Shown here in pieces: positions 30,338 to 40,942 of a stretch of DNA of 64,000 nucleotides. Both the position numbers and the translations under genes were made by a program. The number at the start of each line of letters is the position of its first letter. Within the stretch, counting starts at the first letter, position 1. The stretch is from Hippopus hippopus (Eukaryota > Mollusca > Bivalvia > Cardiida > Cardiidae). The notes under the pieces are model-generated. The model ran no database searches and was not told the DNA's origin. It saw nothing but the letters and a program-made list of their open reading frames with translations. The DNA lies in the NCBI GenBank assembly GCA_946811185.2, contig OX328105.1:38752974-38816973 (forward strand), read 5' to 3'.

Positions 30338-30504
30338 GCCATTATCCGTTTCAGTTTATCTTGAAGTAGGCCATTAATAGAATTATAGGTTAAATTGAAA
30401 TGCGTGGAAAAAAGGAAAAGTGCTCTTCAGCTGCAATTTTTTCTTTTGCGGCTATGTTTGTTCACGTAATCATGTGATAAAACTCTACTCATGTTACTTT
30501 TAAG

Positions 30505-30640
30505 TTAACCCTTACAGCCCCAACGACGAAAACAGGGGCTACTTCGGACGGCATAGATCAAGATCAGACTACACGTTCTATGCTGTTCGCCCGTCCAATC
30601 AGGTCTTAGAGATAAAAATCTTTCTGAGTTTCCATCGATT
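30505..30640 (-). repeat. FB-B subtype copy
   Basis: TTAACCCTTACAGCCCCAACG at the left (30505-30525), then CGGACGGCATAGATCAAG and a degraded hairpin. Confidence 0.55.
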
Positions 30641-30669
30641 GATTGAACTTTAACCGTCAAAAGTGGTCA

Positions 30670-30908
30670 ATATATATGCCTCTGCAAAAAGTATCGATCA
30701 AGGTCAGCTTGAGCAGTCCGCACAGGCTGAGCTGGATGGAAATTTTGTGCTGTTGTTCAATTTTTTGTATGTATAGGAATCGTTCTACCTCATCGTTCAG
30801 TCGGTTGTTAGACAAATGGATTTTGGATCCATCATAAAGAGATGACTTGCTCGGTATAATGCATCACGGAGATTTATTAAACCCCCTTTTGCAAGAGATC
30901 GGCTCATA
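30670..30908. repeat. FB-D copy
   Basis: GCAAAAAGTATCGATCAAGG, AGCAGTCCGCACAGGCTGAG, and the end AAGAGATCGGCTCAT. Confidence 0.72.
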
Positions 30909-31247
30909 TATATGATTTTGTTATAATTTATTATTATTGTCATGTAACTTCCGATAGGAATCCATTACTTTATTTTGATACCTGCCTGGGACTCATGAAT
31001 ATCAAAGGAAGAAAAAAAAAAAAGGAAAATAGCAACTTTTCGCGCATTTGAGCACATTATCGGAAAAGAAGCAATTACTAGAATACTTGTATTAAAAAAT
31101 TGCTTCTTTCTCTACAATGTGCAGAAAGTGCTTTGAACTGAACGAGCGCGAAATATCGAGTTTTTTTTTTCGGTGATGGTCTAACTTGATTAATGAGTTT
31201 TCCCTATCAACCTCAGAATATTCTCTTGCATTGACGACCCTGAAACC

Positions 31248-31518
31248 GAGGCCCGGTAGCGCAGTCGGTAGCGTACAGGACTTGAGAACAGGGGATCGCT
31301 GGTTCGAATCCCTAGCTCGACCAATTTCTTTTCGAGGATTGATGATAGTCATTGCCACACGATTCATTCCTCTGTCACCCTGCTCATTGTTTCGACGATG
31401 GTTATGTGGGAAATTATGCTGTAGCGAAAGACTGGTAACAGAAACTCCAGGAAAAGGATTGCTAGTTGGATTGCCCGCCGCGATATAACAGATATAATGT
31501 TTAAAACGGCGTTAAACA
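31248..31518 (+). repeat. tRNA-headed SINE with good A and B boxes
   Basis: A-box match TAGCGCAGTCGG at 31257-31268 and a perfect B box GGTTCGAATCC at 31301-31311. These form an internal RNA polymerase III promoter. The body then runs to TTTAAAACGGCGTTAAACAG. It is the best-preserved promoter of the family here, but carries no true tRNA cloverleaf ends. Confidence 0.85.
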
Positions 31519-31540
31519 GACTACAATCAGTCAATTAATT

Positions 31541-31725
31541 ACAACCCTGAAGAAGAAAGCTCTTGAAAACATTTTGGGAAATGACAACATTATCTCCTTT
31601 TCTCACAGTTTTCTATCGTCTCAAAAAGAATTCCATTACACGACTCACATTAAATTTATCAATTAATATATAAACAGTTCCAAAATGGACTGGTCTAGTT
31701 TTTTCTTGTGGTTAAGGGTTATCAG
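31541..31725 (+). repeat. FB-A copy lacking the left end
   Basis: ACAACCCTGAAGAAGAAAGC to CTTGTGGTTAAGGGTTA; hairpin eroded. Confidence 0.65.
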
Positions 31726-32189
31726 TTTGAGAAGCGTTTACATGTAAGTAACACGATCCTGAATCTAGATAATAGGATAGTCACAGCACGAAGTCTAACC
31801 GCTTCGCCGTGATAGTTTCCTTTGACCTGTGACATTTCACCATTTTGACTGTCCTATCAAGTGCATTCGACGGAAGAAAAAAATACAAAGATGTATTTTC
31901 ATGGCAGATAAGATAACAATTTTTTCCATAGGAGCTTAAAACCAAAACTAAAAACAAATATAGTATATTCTGATGCGTTTTTACTGTGATCATGTGTAAT
32001 TGTGGTGTAGTTTTCATCAAAATCGACGACAACAGTTGTACGAAAGTGTTGCAAACTTTTACGTAGATTCATCAGAGATCAGCTATAGTCTAGCCCTGAT
32101 TAAACACTACACTAATATTGAAATAGTTGAAAGTCAGTGGACAAAGCTGTGGCCATCTTCGCCAACCCTTTTCAGTGCATTCCGTACAT

Positions 32190-32640
32190 GATCGTCATGT
32201 CATCTTATCTCATTGTTTCTGTGATAGATCGTCACTACTGACGGCATTATCTCCCGCTAGATGGCATTCTACAAATACACATCTATCTAATTTGGGCATT
32301 CTGGGTATAGAACCGGACTACTTTTCAAAACGACAACCGTTACTTTGAATTTCAAAATGAAATAAACGTTTACTCAATAAAACGCTATCTGGTGTGATTC
32401 ATTCGGCTATGATCAGCTAGCATGTAACCTATGCACCGGCCATTTATTAAAACAGCCCCTACAGGCTTGGGTAATAGCTATGGCATAAGCCCTACTTTCC
32501 CCTAGTTTATGGGATCGGTGATGCGTCATAGCAGACAGGTCGAATCTTCGAAGAATATGACATGCGCAGACAACGCTACTGACGGCCTTCTCCGTCAACT
32601 GCTCTCTGCATACTCAGTACATAATCTCCAAACTGTCTTG
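32190..32640 (-). repeat. Repeat H copy, reverse orientation
   Basis: Reads as the inverse of 45155-45540. The segments around GACATGCGCAGACAACGC, CCCCTACAGGCTTGGGTAAT and CATCTATCTAATTTGGGC match. Confidence 0.78.
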
Positions 32641-33390
32641 TGATTTCTATAAAACAACGTCACTACTGAAGGCCGTCTTCGTCAACTGCTCGCTATAGAT
32701 TCCGTAAATAAATGCCATATGCAACCTATCTCGTCATTCGTGAAATCAAATTTTTCGTTAATTTAAAAGCACAGCCACCGATTACACTCATTTATATGAT
32801 TTACTAATAATCTTTGGGAAAATATAGATATGATTGGACAATAAATATAATAACTGTGTGCTTGAAAAGACTGATATATTGTTGAAGAGAAAAATAATCA
32901 TCAAAGTCAACGGCCATGCTGGTTCAATTACTTAAAGGTCATGTTCGCATAGCAGGAAGATACTAGCGGTCGTTGGCATTCATGGCGCTTAATTATTTTC
33001 AATCACATTTTTTGTCTTATTCCAAATTTTTAAAGTAACACAATTAATTCGGTAAACCATTTAGTTCAGACAATTAGAAATTGGGTCACCATGAAATTTT
33101 ATAGAATTCTGTAGAATTAGATTATGAATGTTATGAAGAATGATTGGTGAATACGTGCCCAGTTGTATTCTATTTGATAATTTCAGCCGTTTCCAATGCA
33201 ACCGATGGAATAAAGAATATACACTGTAGATAAAATAAACTGGACAATAGACTGCCAGGAAAACATTGTCTCGAATGGAAAATTGCTTGTCATGAGGAAC
33301 AACTCCATTTATTACAATGCATTCAGTTGTATACGTATCGAAATTTGTTCAAGGATCAGTCTCAGACAACAAGAACCATACTGTCACATG
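32641..33390. other. Intergenic sequence, one FB-E remnant
   Basis: Apart from a degenerate FB-E (about 32975-33162: TAACACAATTAATTCGGTAAAC..GATTGGTGAATACG) I see no gene or repeat. Confidence 0.5.
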
Positions 33391-33392
33391 GA

Positions 33393-34376
33393 CAGGGTGA
33401 CCCCAAAAAATCCCACCCATAAAATCGTTAATAAAATTCACAATCCTTTCTGCAATCCAACCATTTTTGGTACAAATAAACTTCAGTCTATGCCTGATGT
33501 GCCTTCTAAGTTTCAGCCATGAATGTCTAACAGTCTTTGTTTTATCTCCGTTCCATGATATGCTCCAAATGTGCACATCTACGATGCAAGCACACCTGGA
33601 TCCGACATGCAAAGTTGTCAATAACTCTGACACACACTCCTCCCTCAGTATTGCCCTGATATTGGCGGTGATGGCCCTCTTCATTTCAGGAATAGTCTAG
33701 GGATTGTTCTGATAGACATTATCTTTGAGACAACCCCACAGGAATAAATATGGGGGGTTAAGGTCCGGTGAGTGTGAAGCCCATTCAGGATCACACCTCC
33801 TACCGATGAGACGATCATCAAAGTGCCCCAGCAGCCATTCCAACGAGTCATTAGAAGTTAGGGAGTTGCTCCATCCTGTTGAAACCACTGTTCGTCCCTA
33901 AAAACACCTCTTTGTCCGTCCAAAACTTCTTAACGACTACTAGGTAGCGTTCAGTATTGATCGTGATTGACTGTTCATTCTGGTCTTCAAACCAGTAGGG
34001 ACCGATGATCCCATGGTTCGATACTGCAACGCATTCAGTGTACTTGATGGAGGGCACCAAGGCCTCTGCAGACAATCTTCTGGTGCGGTTGTCCCCAAGA
34101 AGATGTTATTCTTTAAGTTCACTCAAAGCAGTTAATACTGAGGGACGAGTGTGTCAGAGTTATTGTCCATCTTGCATGTCGCTTGCAATGCAAAGGTGCA
34201 CATTTGGAGCATATCATAGAATGGAGATAAAACAAAGACTGTTTGGCATTCATGGCTGAAACTTGGTGGACACGTCCGGCATAGACTGAAGTGCATTTGT
34301 TCCAAATATGGATTGGAGAAATGATTGTGAATTTTATTAACGATTTTAAGGGTGGCACTTTTTTTGGGTCACCTTG
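33393..34376 (-). mobile_element. Rearranged mariner-type DNA transposon with long inverted arms
   Basis: The ends CAGGGTGACCCCAAAAAATC (left) and the reverse complement of GGCACTTTTTTTGGGTCACC (right) are mariner-like. The two arms, 33393-33652 and 34134-34376, are inverted copies of each other over about 250 bp. Both derive from the 3' end of the transposase gene. A TA follows the right end; the left flank reads GA. The N-terminal half of the transposase is absent, so the element cannot move itself. Confidence 0.8.
33556..34075 (-). pseudogene. Tc1/mariner-superfamily transposase, C-terminal half, frameshifted
   Basis: Minus-strand fragments in order: GIIGPYWFED and TINTERY (34075-33851); FQQDGAT with the second catalytic Asp in a neighbouring frame; then LIGRRCDPEW and SPDLNP, which carries the third catalytic Asp, LFLWGCLKDNVY (33888-33697); an in-frame TAG; then TIPEMKRAI. 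There are at least one frameshift and one stop, and the N-terminal DNA-binding region is missing. A cut-and-paste transposase relic, now inactive. The spacing between the two Asp residues is about 36, subject to the frameshift. Confidence 0.8.
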
Positions 34377-34379
34377 TAA

Positions 34380-34588
34380 TTAACCCTTATCCTACCAAAT
34401 AACTAACATAAAACTTTCAAGCCGATAGTGAAAGCCCAAATTTTGCTAATTCAAATTTATTTTTGTAAGAAAGATATCTTCTTATCGGACAGTGTAGATC
34501 CAAGATCAGACTGCACATTGTGCAGTCTAATCTTGATCTACACTGTCCGCAACAGGTCATTGAGTCACGCTTAGCAACTTAAGAGTTA
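34380..34588 (+). repeat. FB-B copy abutting the mariner-type element
   Basis: TTAA at 34380-34383 and 34585-34588; TTAACCCTTATCCTACCAAA and GCAACTTAAGAGTTAA ends. Centre slightly shortened (TGCACATTGTGCAGTC). Confidence 0.87.
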
Positions 34589-34592
34589 AGTC

Positions 34593-34900
34593 AGTTGATT
34601 GATCGTATGGTGTTTAACGCCGTTTTCAACATTATTTCAAGTATATAGCGGCGGCCAGTGCACCTATCCATGCTTTCCTGGAATTTCTGTTACCAGAACT
34701 CCCCACAATATTCTTTTCAAGTCACTGGCTACTTTCCCACATAACCATTGTCAAAACAATGGCAGCGGTGGGACAGGAATGAATCCTGTCGCAATGACTA
34801 TCATCAATCCTCGGAAAGAGATTGGCCGAGCCGGGGATCGAGCCCTCGACCTCCTGTTCTCAAGTCCTGTAAGCTACCGACTTAGCTATCGGGGCTCGGC
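34593..34900 (-). repeat. tRNA-headed SINE, full length
   Basis: The tail on the plus strand reads GTTGATTGATCGTATGGTG. The head at the right contains the reverse complement of TAGCTAAGTCGGTAGC (A box) and GGTCGAGGGCTCGATCC-like B-box sequence. Confidence 0.83.
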
Positions 34901-34930
34901 GGTCAAGTGAAACTGTAAACGTTCTGATAT

Positions 34931-35191
34931 GGCATGCAACACGCGAAAAAGGGCATTCGGACATTTGCGTAAAGTGTCGTCTCGGATCAGCCTGCGCAGT
35001 CCGCGCAGACTAATCCGAGACGACGCTTTCCGTTCTTATGTGATTTTCTGTTTCGTGCAAGTCTACTGTAGGACAAAATCTAATGTAGTCGTAAAGTGCC
35101 GTCTCGGATCAGCCTGCGCGGATTGCGCAGGCTGATCCGAGACGACACTTTACGCAAATGTCCGAATGCCCCTTTTTGCGTGTTGCAGGCC
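34931..35191. repeat. FB-C copy, complete
   Basis: GGCATGCAACACGCGAAAA to GCGTGTTGCAGGCC; palindromes at 34991 (one mismatch) and 35112. Confidence 0.88.
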
Positions 35192-35463
35192 ATATATAAG
35201 AATATGGCGTGCCTGTTCAGATTATGGCTGGCCTTAATTATTACGCGGGAAATTACTTGTTACAAAGGACAGACAGAGAGACAAAAACATGTTGCATGGA
35301 TTTCATTTTTTTTTTGTGTGTGTGTGGCAGCTATAGAAATAGATATTAAATGTTTTTTTTTTTTGTCATGGATATTCATCAACATACCTTTGTAAAATTG
35401 TACATCGCTAGGTTAAGCTTTGGTAATTGTAAATTTGTTTGCAAGAAAAGGATATAGAACCCT
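35192..35463. other. Intergenic spacer, T- and TG-rich
   Basis: Short poly-T and TG runs only. Confidence 0.4.
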
Positions 35464-35650
35464 AGGTCAGTATTCATCAACCATTTTTCAAAAAATAATT
35501 TTAGTCTTATTTTCAAGATTTTTTAAAGTCTGAAAGTAACACAACTTCTGATTGGCTAAACCAATTGGCTTAGCCAATCAGAGTTTGTGTTACTATCTAA
35601 ATCTAGAATGACTAAGAATGAACATAAGAATGGTTGGTGAATACGGGCCA
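35464..35650. repeat. FB-E copy, well preserved
   Basis: AGTATTCATCAACCATTTTT to AATGGTTGGTGAATACGGGCC (last quote 35630-35650). Centre GATTGGCTAAACCAATTGG with GGCTTAGCCAATC. Confidence 0.85.
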
Positions 35651-35925
35651 TAATTATCATTGATTCCTTGATTCTTCTTTACGATAATCATTCCAATTAC
35701 TGATATTCAAGATATCGTAATGAAAATGACATCGTCAGTCCAAATAGAGTGATATATATATATGATTTCTAAGGAAACAAATATGATAGCGAAATCCTAT
35801 GATTCGCGATTTTAGATGATTCGACGAAAATCGTTAACATCTGAACTTTCTTCAATGAGTTGTAAGAAAATAATATTATGAAGCAACCAATTTACTGTTC
35901 GTCAGAAATTAAACTACCCTACACT

Positions 35926-36067
35926 GGTAAACAAGATTTTCTTCTTTTCCAACAATGTTTTCATTCATTCCAAAGATAATTCCCATTAATGAGCCATAAT
36001 TGATTTGTCGTCTGTAAATGCTTTCAATTTGGACGGGTCAAAGCTTTCGTCGTCTGGTAAAGGGTTA
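35926..36067 (+). repeat. FB-A right half
   Basis: TTTTCCAACAATGTTTTC to GTCTGGTAAAGGGTTAT; abuts the next copy. Confidence 0.65.
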
Positions 36068-36291
36068 TCTCTTTAGGCCTACCACACGACAAAATTCTGG
36101 ACTCGACCAAGCTGACAGCAATCGCTGAAAACAACTTTAATGTATCTCAAATTCTGAGTTCTGTCCTTGAAATAGTAGAAAACATTGCTGGAAAAGGAGA
36201 AAACTACAACCATTTTCCCCATTTTCCCAAGATGTTTTCAAAAGCTTCTTTAGGGGCGTTAAGATACGGTATTGTGTCGTACAGGGTTAAA
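36067..36291 (-). repeat. FB-A copy
   Basis: ATCTCTTTAGGCCTACCACACG at the left (36067-36088); right end TGTGTCGTACAGGGTTAAAA; loop shortened to GAAAACTACAACCATTTTC. Confidence 0.72.
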
Positions 36292-36529
36292 AGACCTAGG
36301 ACAAGTTGGCACACACACATTTAGGGAAAAAAGCATACGTAGATTTAGAAGATCTTTATCTTGACATAAAGAATCTTTTTTGACATATTTAATTTATAAT
36401 GCCTTTGAAACAGGCTGACATTTTTAACAATGAACAATATTGGTTAAATGATTTGTATCTAGAAAAACCCCCTCCCGTCACAGTCTGTTTTAATGTCTTT
36501 TTGTTGCATCCCACCAGCAAAAAAAGAAT

Positions 36530-36796
36530 GCGAACGGCATTATAAGAAAAGGCAGTTTTATGCAGCATCTCCGTAATCCATATATCAAGCAAGTCATAAC
36601 ATTATTCTCGATCCACATAATTAATTTTGTATATCAACCAACTGAATCATGCAGTAGATTGGTCCTTTGACATACAGAAAAGTGACAAATAGCAACAAGT
36701 TTCGACTCAGGTCAGCCTGCGTAGACCGCGCAGGCTGACCTGAATCGATACTTTTTGCAGATGCATTAAACCCCCTTTTTATGGAGCATGGCTCAT
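36530..36796. repeat. FB-D copy
   Basis: Centre CAGGTCAGCCTGCGTAGACC with GCGCAGGCTGACCTG; end ATGGAGCATGGCTCAT. Confidence 0.82.
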
Positions 36797-37180
36797 GTAT
36801 ATATCATATTCAAAATTATGGTTCGGAGAGAAGATAGCAGACAGTATGGGTACATTTTTAGGCATAACTGTATAAGCTGTTTTTCTCCTACTTCTTAGTA
36901 TTACAATGTAATATACATGTATTTTCAGACAGAATATTTTTTAAGACGCACTATTTTTAGCAAACCTGCTCCTTTTCCAGCGATGAGTTGGACCAACAAC
37001 TAACCTGGAAAAAATTTGATCTAAGTGTGAAAATTTCGCTTTTCGACAGCATGCAAAACAATAAGGAAATATAACCGGTAGACAATTGCTGGCATGGTTC
37101 CTTTCCATTATTTCTGTTCATATTGAAAGTTGTCGGTAAGATGGGGAATGTATGACAATTGATTATACTGAGAGTCTGGT
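36797..37180. other. Intergenic sequence with nothing recognised
   Basis: No repeat family or gene seen before the TTGA microsatellite. Confidence 0.4.
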
Positions 37181-37181
37181 A

Positions 37182-37215
37182 ATTAATTGATTGATTGATT
37201 GGTTGATTGATTGAT

Positions 37216-37273
<58 letters not shown>

Positions 37274-37333
37274 GTTGGTTGGCTGGTTGGTTGGTTGGTT
37301 GGTTGATTGATTGATTGATTGATTGATTGATCG
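37182..37333 (+). repeat. TTGA/TTGG microsatellite
   Basis: About 35 tetranucleotides: TTGA units with an inner block of TTGG. Reads as Asn-Gln-Ser-Ile repeats on the minus strand, which I treat as an artefact. Confidence 0.95.
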
Positions 37334-37409
37334 AGGATGGAGCGATGAAAATGGTGTTCCAAAATATTTCAGTCATAACATGGCGATTTTCAGTTATTCA
37401 GGTGTTTGT

Positions 37410-37515
37410 TTTGGGTCTAACTAGTGCTAGTCCAGGACTCTGAAGTGTCTTGCTCAAGGATACTCCCACGAAAAAATAAATACCCAGAGTGAAGTTCGAA
37501 CCCAGGGTCCGTTGT
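37410..37515 (-). repeat. SINE fragment with tRNA-like head
   Basis: GTGTCTTGCTCAAGG and GAAGTTCGAACCCAGGG (inverse B box), as in the SINE at 62.6-62.85 kb. Confidence 0.5.
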
Positions 37516-37774
37516 CCCATATTAGGAAAGTCTGTGACACAAATGTGATCAATTGGTCAGTTTTTGAGAATTTTGAGGCAGCATTATTTGATCAGAGAGT
37601 ATAACGTTGTTCTTGTAGCCATTCCATTTTGCTTTAATTTTTTCTGTCACTACTTTTAAATCAATATTTCTGTCGATGGTTGTAAAATATAATCTACTAA
37701 AACTGAAAAAGATTATTTATCCATGACACGAAAAGAAGTTTTTATCTCATTGGCATTCCAAAGCAAGCGGAAGG

Positions 37775-38010
37775 CATATATCAAGACCAGACTGCAGAGA
37801 ATGTGCTGTCCTATCTTGACCATTGCCCATGTTTTCGCCTATCGCACTAGAATGGTTAACCATTTCGTCGTCATAGGCGAAAACAGTGACTTTTGCCGAC
37901 GGCACAGATCAAAATCAGACTGCACAAAACGTGCAGTCTGATCTTTGATCTATACCGTCTGCTTGTTTAGTCCAGCCTATACAATCAAAGTCTTTGTAAG
38001 TTTCAATGGG
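37775..38010. repeat. Two FB-B-subtype hairpins in tandem
   Basis: CAAGACCAGACTGCAGAG then TTTTCGCCTATCGCAC, and CATAGGCGAAAACAGTGAC then CAGACTGCACAAAACGTGCAG (last quote 37918-37938). The CGCCTAT and ATAGGCG arms are mutually inverted, making a larger palindrome. Confidence 0.6.
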
Positions 38011-38261
38011 TTGTATTTATTGCCTTCGAGAGAGGTCGAGTTTATTTAATTGGCGCTGACAGAGTAAATGATAAATACATCAGTGAAAACAATGGACAGT
38101 GTAGCTGGTTCTTCGCAGTACAGGTTGCTTGCTTTTAAGCGGGCTATTCAGATTTATATATTTTCACCAAACTTTAAAAGTGATTCATCAATGAACCAAG
38201 GTAGGCGTCAGCACTGAAAGATTTACGAAAGATGGATACTAGGACAGGTTTTACTGTATCC

Positions 38262-38510
38262 ATATAGGCATCCTGCGGAGCTCACAGTTAGCAGTATGGT
38301 GTAGAACGCGCAGTCTGGAGACCCTGGGTTCGAAACTTACTGAAAGCACTTGGACTTTTCGTATGCCAGATACTTTAGAGACCCAGCCTAGTTCTGGTGC
38401 AACACAGGATATACAAGAATATTTGAGCTGTCGCCGTGATGTGTCTGAAATAATGTTGAAAGCGGCGTGAAACACTATTCAATCATCAATAAATCAATCA
38501 ATCTGTATCT
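38262..38510 (+). repeat. tRNA-headed SINE
   Basis: Head AGCTCACAGTTAGCAGTATGG with B box GGGTTCGAAAC (first quote 38280-38300). Tail TGAAAGCGGCGTGAAACAC then CAATCATCAATAAATCAATC. Confidence 0.75.
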
Positions 38511-38513
38511 GTC

Positions 38514-39127
38514 TAAAGCCTTGGTCACACCGAGCTAACGGACGAGTAACGGATAAAAAACCATTTCATCCGTTCGTGTCCGTTCGTATCCGTTTTATGT
38601 CCGTTTCTTATCCGGTGAATCCGCTACTTGTCCGGCGATGTCCGGCGATGTCCGTTCCGTCCGGTGGAAAGTTTTGAGCATGTTCAAAACTTTCCACCGG
38701 ACAAAACGGACAGAGACATGCAAATGATAGACTTTGGATGCATCTGACAATTTATACCCTCGGCATGTCACGTGACCGGTACGTTCCTCGTACGTTGGTG
38801 TTCGGTACATTTCCGTTCATCGTACGTTTTGTCCGGTTCTCATGCGTTGCACTTCCGTTTTATCCGGTACAAGTCCCTTACTCGTACGGTGATATCCGTT
38901 AATAGACCGTTTATTATCCTGTACATATCCGTTAAACGTGCGTTTTTTTCCGTTACATGTGCGGTACTCGTGCGGTCATTGTGTGGCTTCCTCGCTCCAC
39001 ACACCGATCGCGTGAGCCTCGAGCGGCAGAGGAGATGAATTTTGTCACCGGATAACCAAATTCTGCATGTTTTTGTCCGTTTCCCCCCCGTTACATATCC
39101 GTTAGCCGGTCTGACCAAGCCTTAAAC
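38514..39127. mobile_element. Repeat K: 0.6-kb MITE full of TCCGTT motifs
   Basis: The inverted ends share GCTTGGTCASACCG (AAAGCCTTGGTCACACCG at the left, the inverse of CGGTCTGACCAAGCCTTAA at the right). TCCGTT/TCCGG words are repeated many times on both sides. A near-perfect internal palindrome lies at 38659-38702 (GTCCGGTGGAAAGTTTTGA and its complement). No coding frame is supported. Confidence 0.78.
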
Positions 39128-39368
39128 CCGAATTTTTTTTTTTCTGAGTGTATAAAGGATATTGAAAAATTCAAATGAATTTTAGGTTTAATACGCTAGA
39201 ATATATTTGAGCCACAAATTATACCTCAATCTAACGATACATGGTCGTTAAATAGCAATAAAACTACACATTCTGAATGAAGCAAGCCCATTTTCACGCA
39301 GATTACATGAATTAAGATGTATAACCTTGAAAGTAATGGTTTTACTTAAATTTTGATTCTTTACCCCT

Positions 39369-39579
39369 TTAACCCTTAACCTGATAAATAACTGAAATGA
39401 AATATTTAAGCCGATTGTAAAAACCCAAATTTTGCTATTTCAAAGGTAATTCTTGGGGAAAATGTATCCTTATCGGACAGTATAGATCCAAGATCAGACT
39501 GCACGTTCTGTGCAGTCTGATCTTGATCTACTCTGTCCGCAAAATGTCAGTGAGTCTCGCTTCGAAGCCTTAGAGTTAA
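39369..39579 (+). repeat. FB-B copy inserted near the left end of FB-A
   Basis: TTAA at 39369-39372 and 39576-39579; CTGCACGTTCTGTGCAGTC centre. FB-A sequence lies on both sides (CTTTACCC before, CACAATCTCC after). Confidence 0.85.
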
Positions 39580-39799
39580 CACAATCTCCAGTTTTAACAA
39601 CCTTCAGAAAGAAGACTTTCGAAAACATCGTGGGAAAAGGAGAAAATGCTGGTAACCAGCATTTTCTCCTTTTCCCCCATGGTGTTTTTTACCTTTTCAA
39701 GATCAAAATACTGTCATTTGAAAAACATTTATAACTGTGGCCTATAAATTTCTTTCAATATAGGAGATTGTAAAATTTTGCCGTGTGGTCAAGTGTTAA
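39580..39799 (+). repeat. FB-A copy, main part
   Basis: CACAATCTCCAGTTTTAAC to GTGTGGTCAAGTGTTAAA; hairpin TGCTGGTAACCAGCA. Confidence 0.82.
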
Positions 39800-39888
39800 A
39801 TAAAAACTCCGTTCTTTTCAGAATGCTTCGAAGAAATAAAAAAAAAAGATAATAATTGAAAAGGTAACTGTGACAGTTGAATGCACCA

Positions 39889-40115
39889 TATCTTTACCTG
39901 AGGAACAATTTTAGACTTGTTCAATTCCAAAGCATTTGCAGACGACAGATTTAATGTACTTTACAGTGGTGATCATTGTCTTTGAAATGGTAGAAAACTT
40001 TACTGGAAAAGGTGAAAATGCTGCATGCTTACCAGCTTTTTCTCCTGTTCCCACAATATTTTCATAAGCCTTCTTCCTTACGGTCATTAAAACTTGGAAC
40101 TGTTTGGTAAATGGA
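39889..40115 (-). repeat. FB-A copy with longer loop
   Basis: ATCTTTACCTGAGGAAC at the left; loop GCTGCATGCTTACCAGC; right end TTTGGTAAATGG. Confidence 0.78.
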
Positions 40116-40344
40116 TAGATAAATAACCGTTTTCAGTTGCATAGATAGATGCTTTGAACTTAATGGATAGTGTTTCCTTTTCTTATCTTTTGTAACTTAA
40201 TTATTTTTCTTTCTTTTTTGGAGGGGAGGGCGTAGTGTAGGACCTGTTAATAAGTCTATGCACGTATACTTTCTAGTTTTTGATGATTTAATTTTATGGT
40301 TTGGCTCCAATTTATTAACAGGATTGTCAAGATATTCTAGAATG

Positions 40345-40357
40345 AAGGAAGAAGGAG

Positions 40358-40388
<31 letters not shown>

Positions 40389-40441
40389 GGAATGAATGAA
40401 TGAATGAATGAATGAATGAATGAATGAAGGAAGGAATGAAT
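40345..40441 (+). repeat. GAA microsatellite followed by GAAT microsatellite
   Basis: Uninterrupted GAA units to 40388, then GAAT units to 40441. Confidence 0.95.
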
Positions 40442-40903
40442 CATCTATTTGACTTTTCACTTTCAGTTGACAGGAAACCATTTTGTGAAATGAGATTTTA
40501 ATTATCGATTTGCACGAGGAGGAAACACGTCTAAAGGTTATTTGGTAAAATTTGACACATTCCTTAGGCTTTAGTCAGTAATAGTGCTATATTCACTGGT
40601 ATTATATAAGCAAAGTTTGACTGTGGTAAAAATCATCATCATCATCATCGTCATCATCTGCAGCCGCAGCTTTACTTGAATAAAGCATGTATATTAGCTA
40701 GAAATCGAACAGGGACGCATTTGTAATTGGATACTTATATGTTCGCTATCTTTACAAAGAAAAATATTTCCAGTCCATCATGGTTCCCTGGGCAAGGTAC
40801 CTGATGTGAATCAGGCGCAGATCCACACGCAAAATATTGTTACGACTTGCAATTCGCAACAAAGACCAAACGAGTGCTAGAATGCTACAATACATCTAGA
40901 ATA

Positions 40904-40942
<39 letters not shown>

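Noticed and set aside
31248..31330. A possible tRNA gene with good A and B boxes
   Set aside because: The segment continues into the SINE body shared with many other copies, and I could not pair a clean acceptor stem.
33349..33684. A separate 111-codon minus-strand gene
   Set aside because: It is the 3' end of the broken mariner-type transposase read partly in a shifted frame and into the terminal repeat.
36957..37376. A 139-codon minus-strand frame with Asn-Gln-Ser-Ile repeats
   Set aside because: It is the TTGA microsatellite read on the other strand; flanks show no coding signal.
40197..40481. A Ser-rich frame over the GAA/GAAT microsatellites
   Set aside because: It is a translation of simple repeats.
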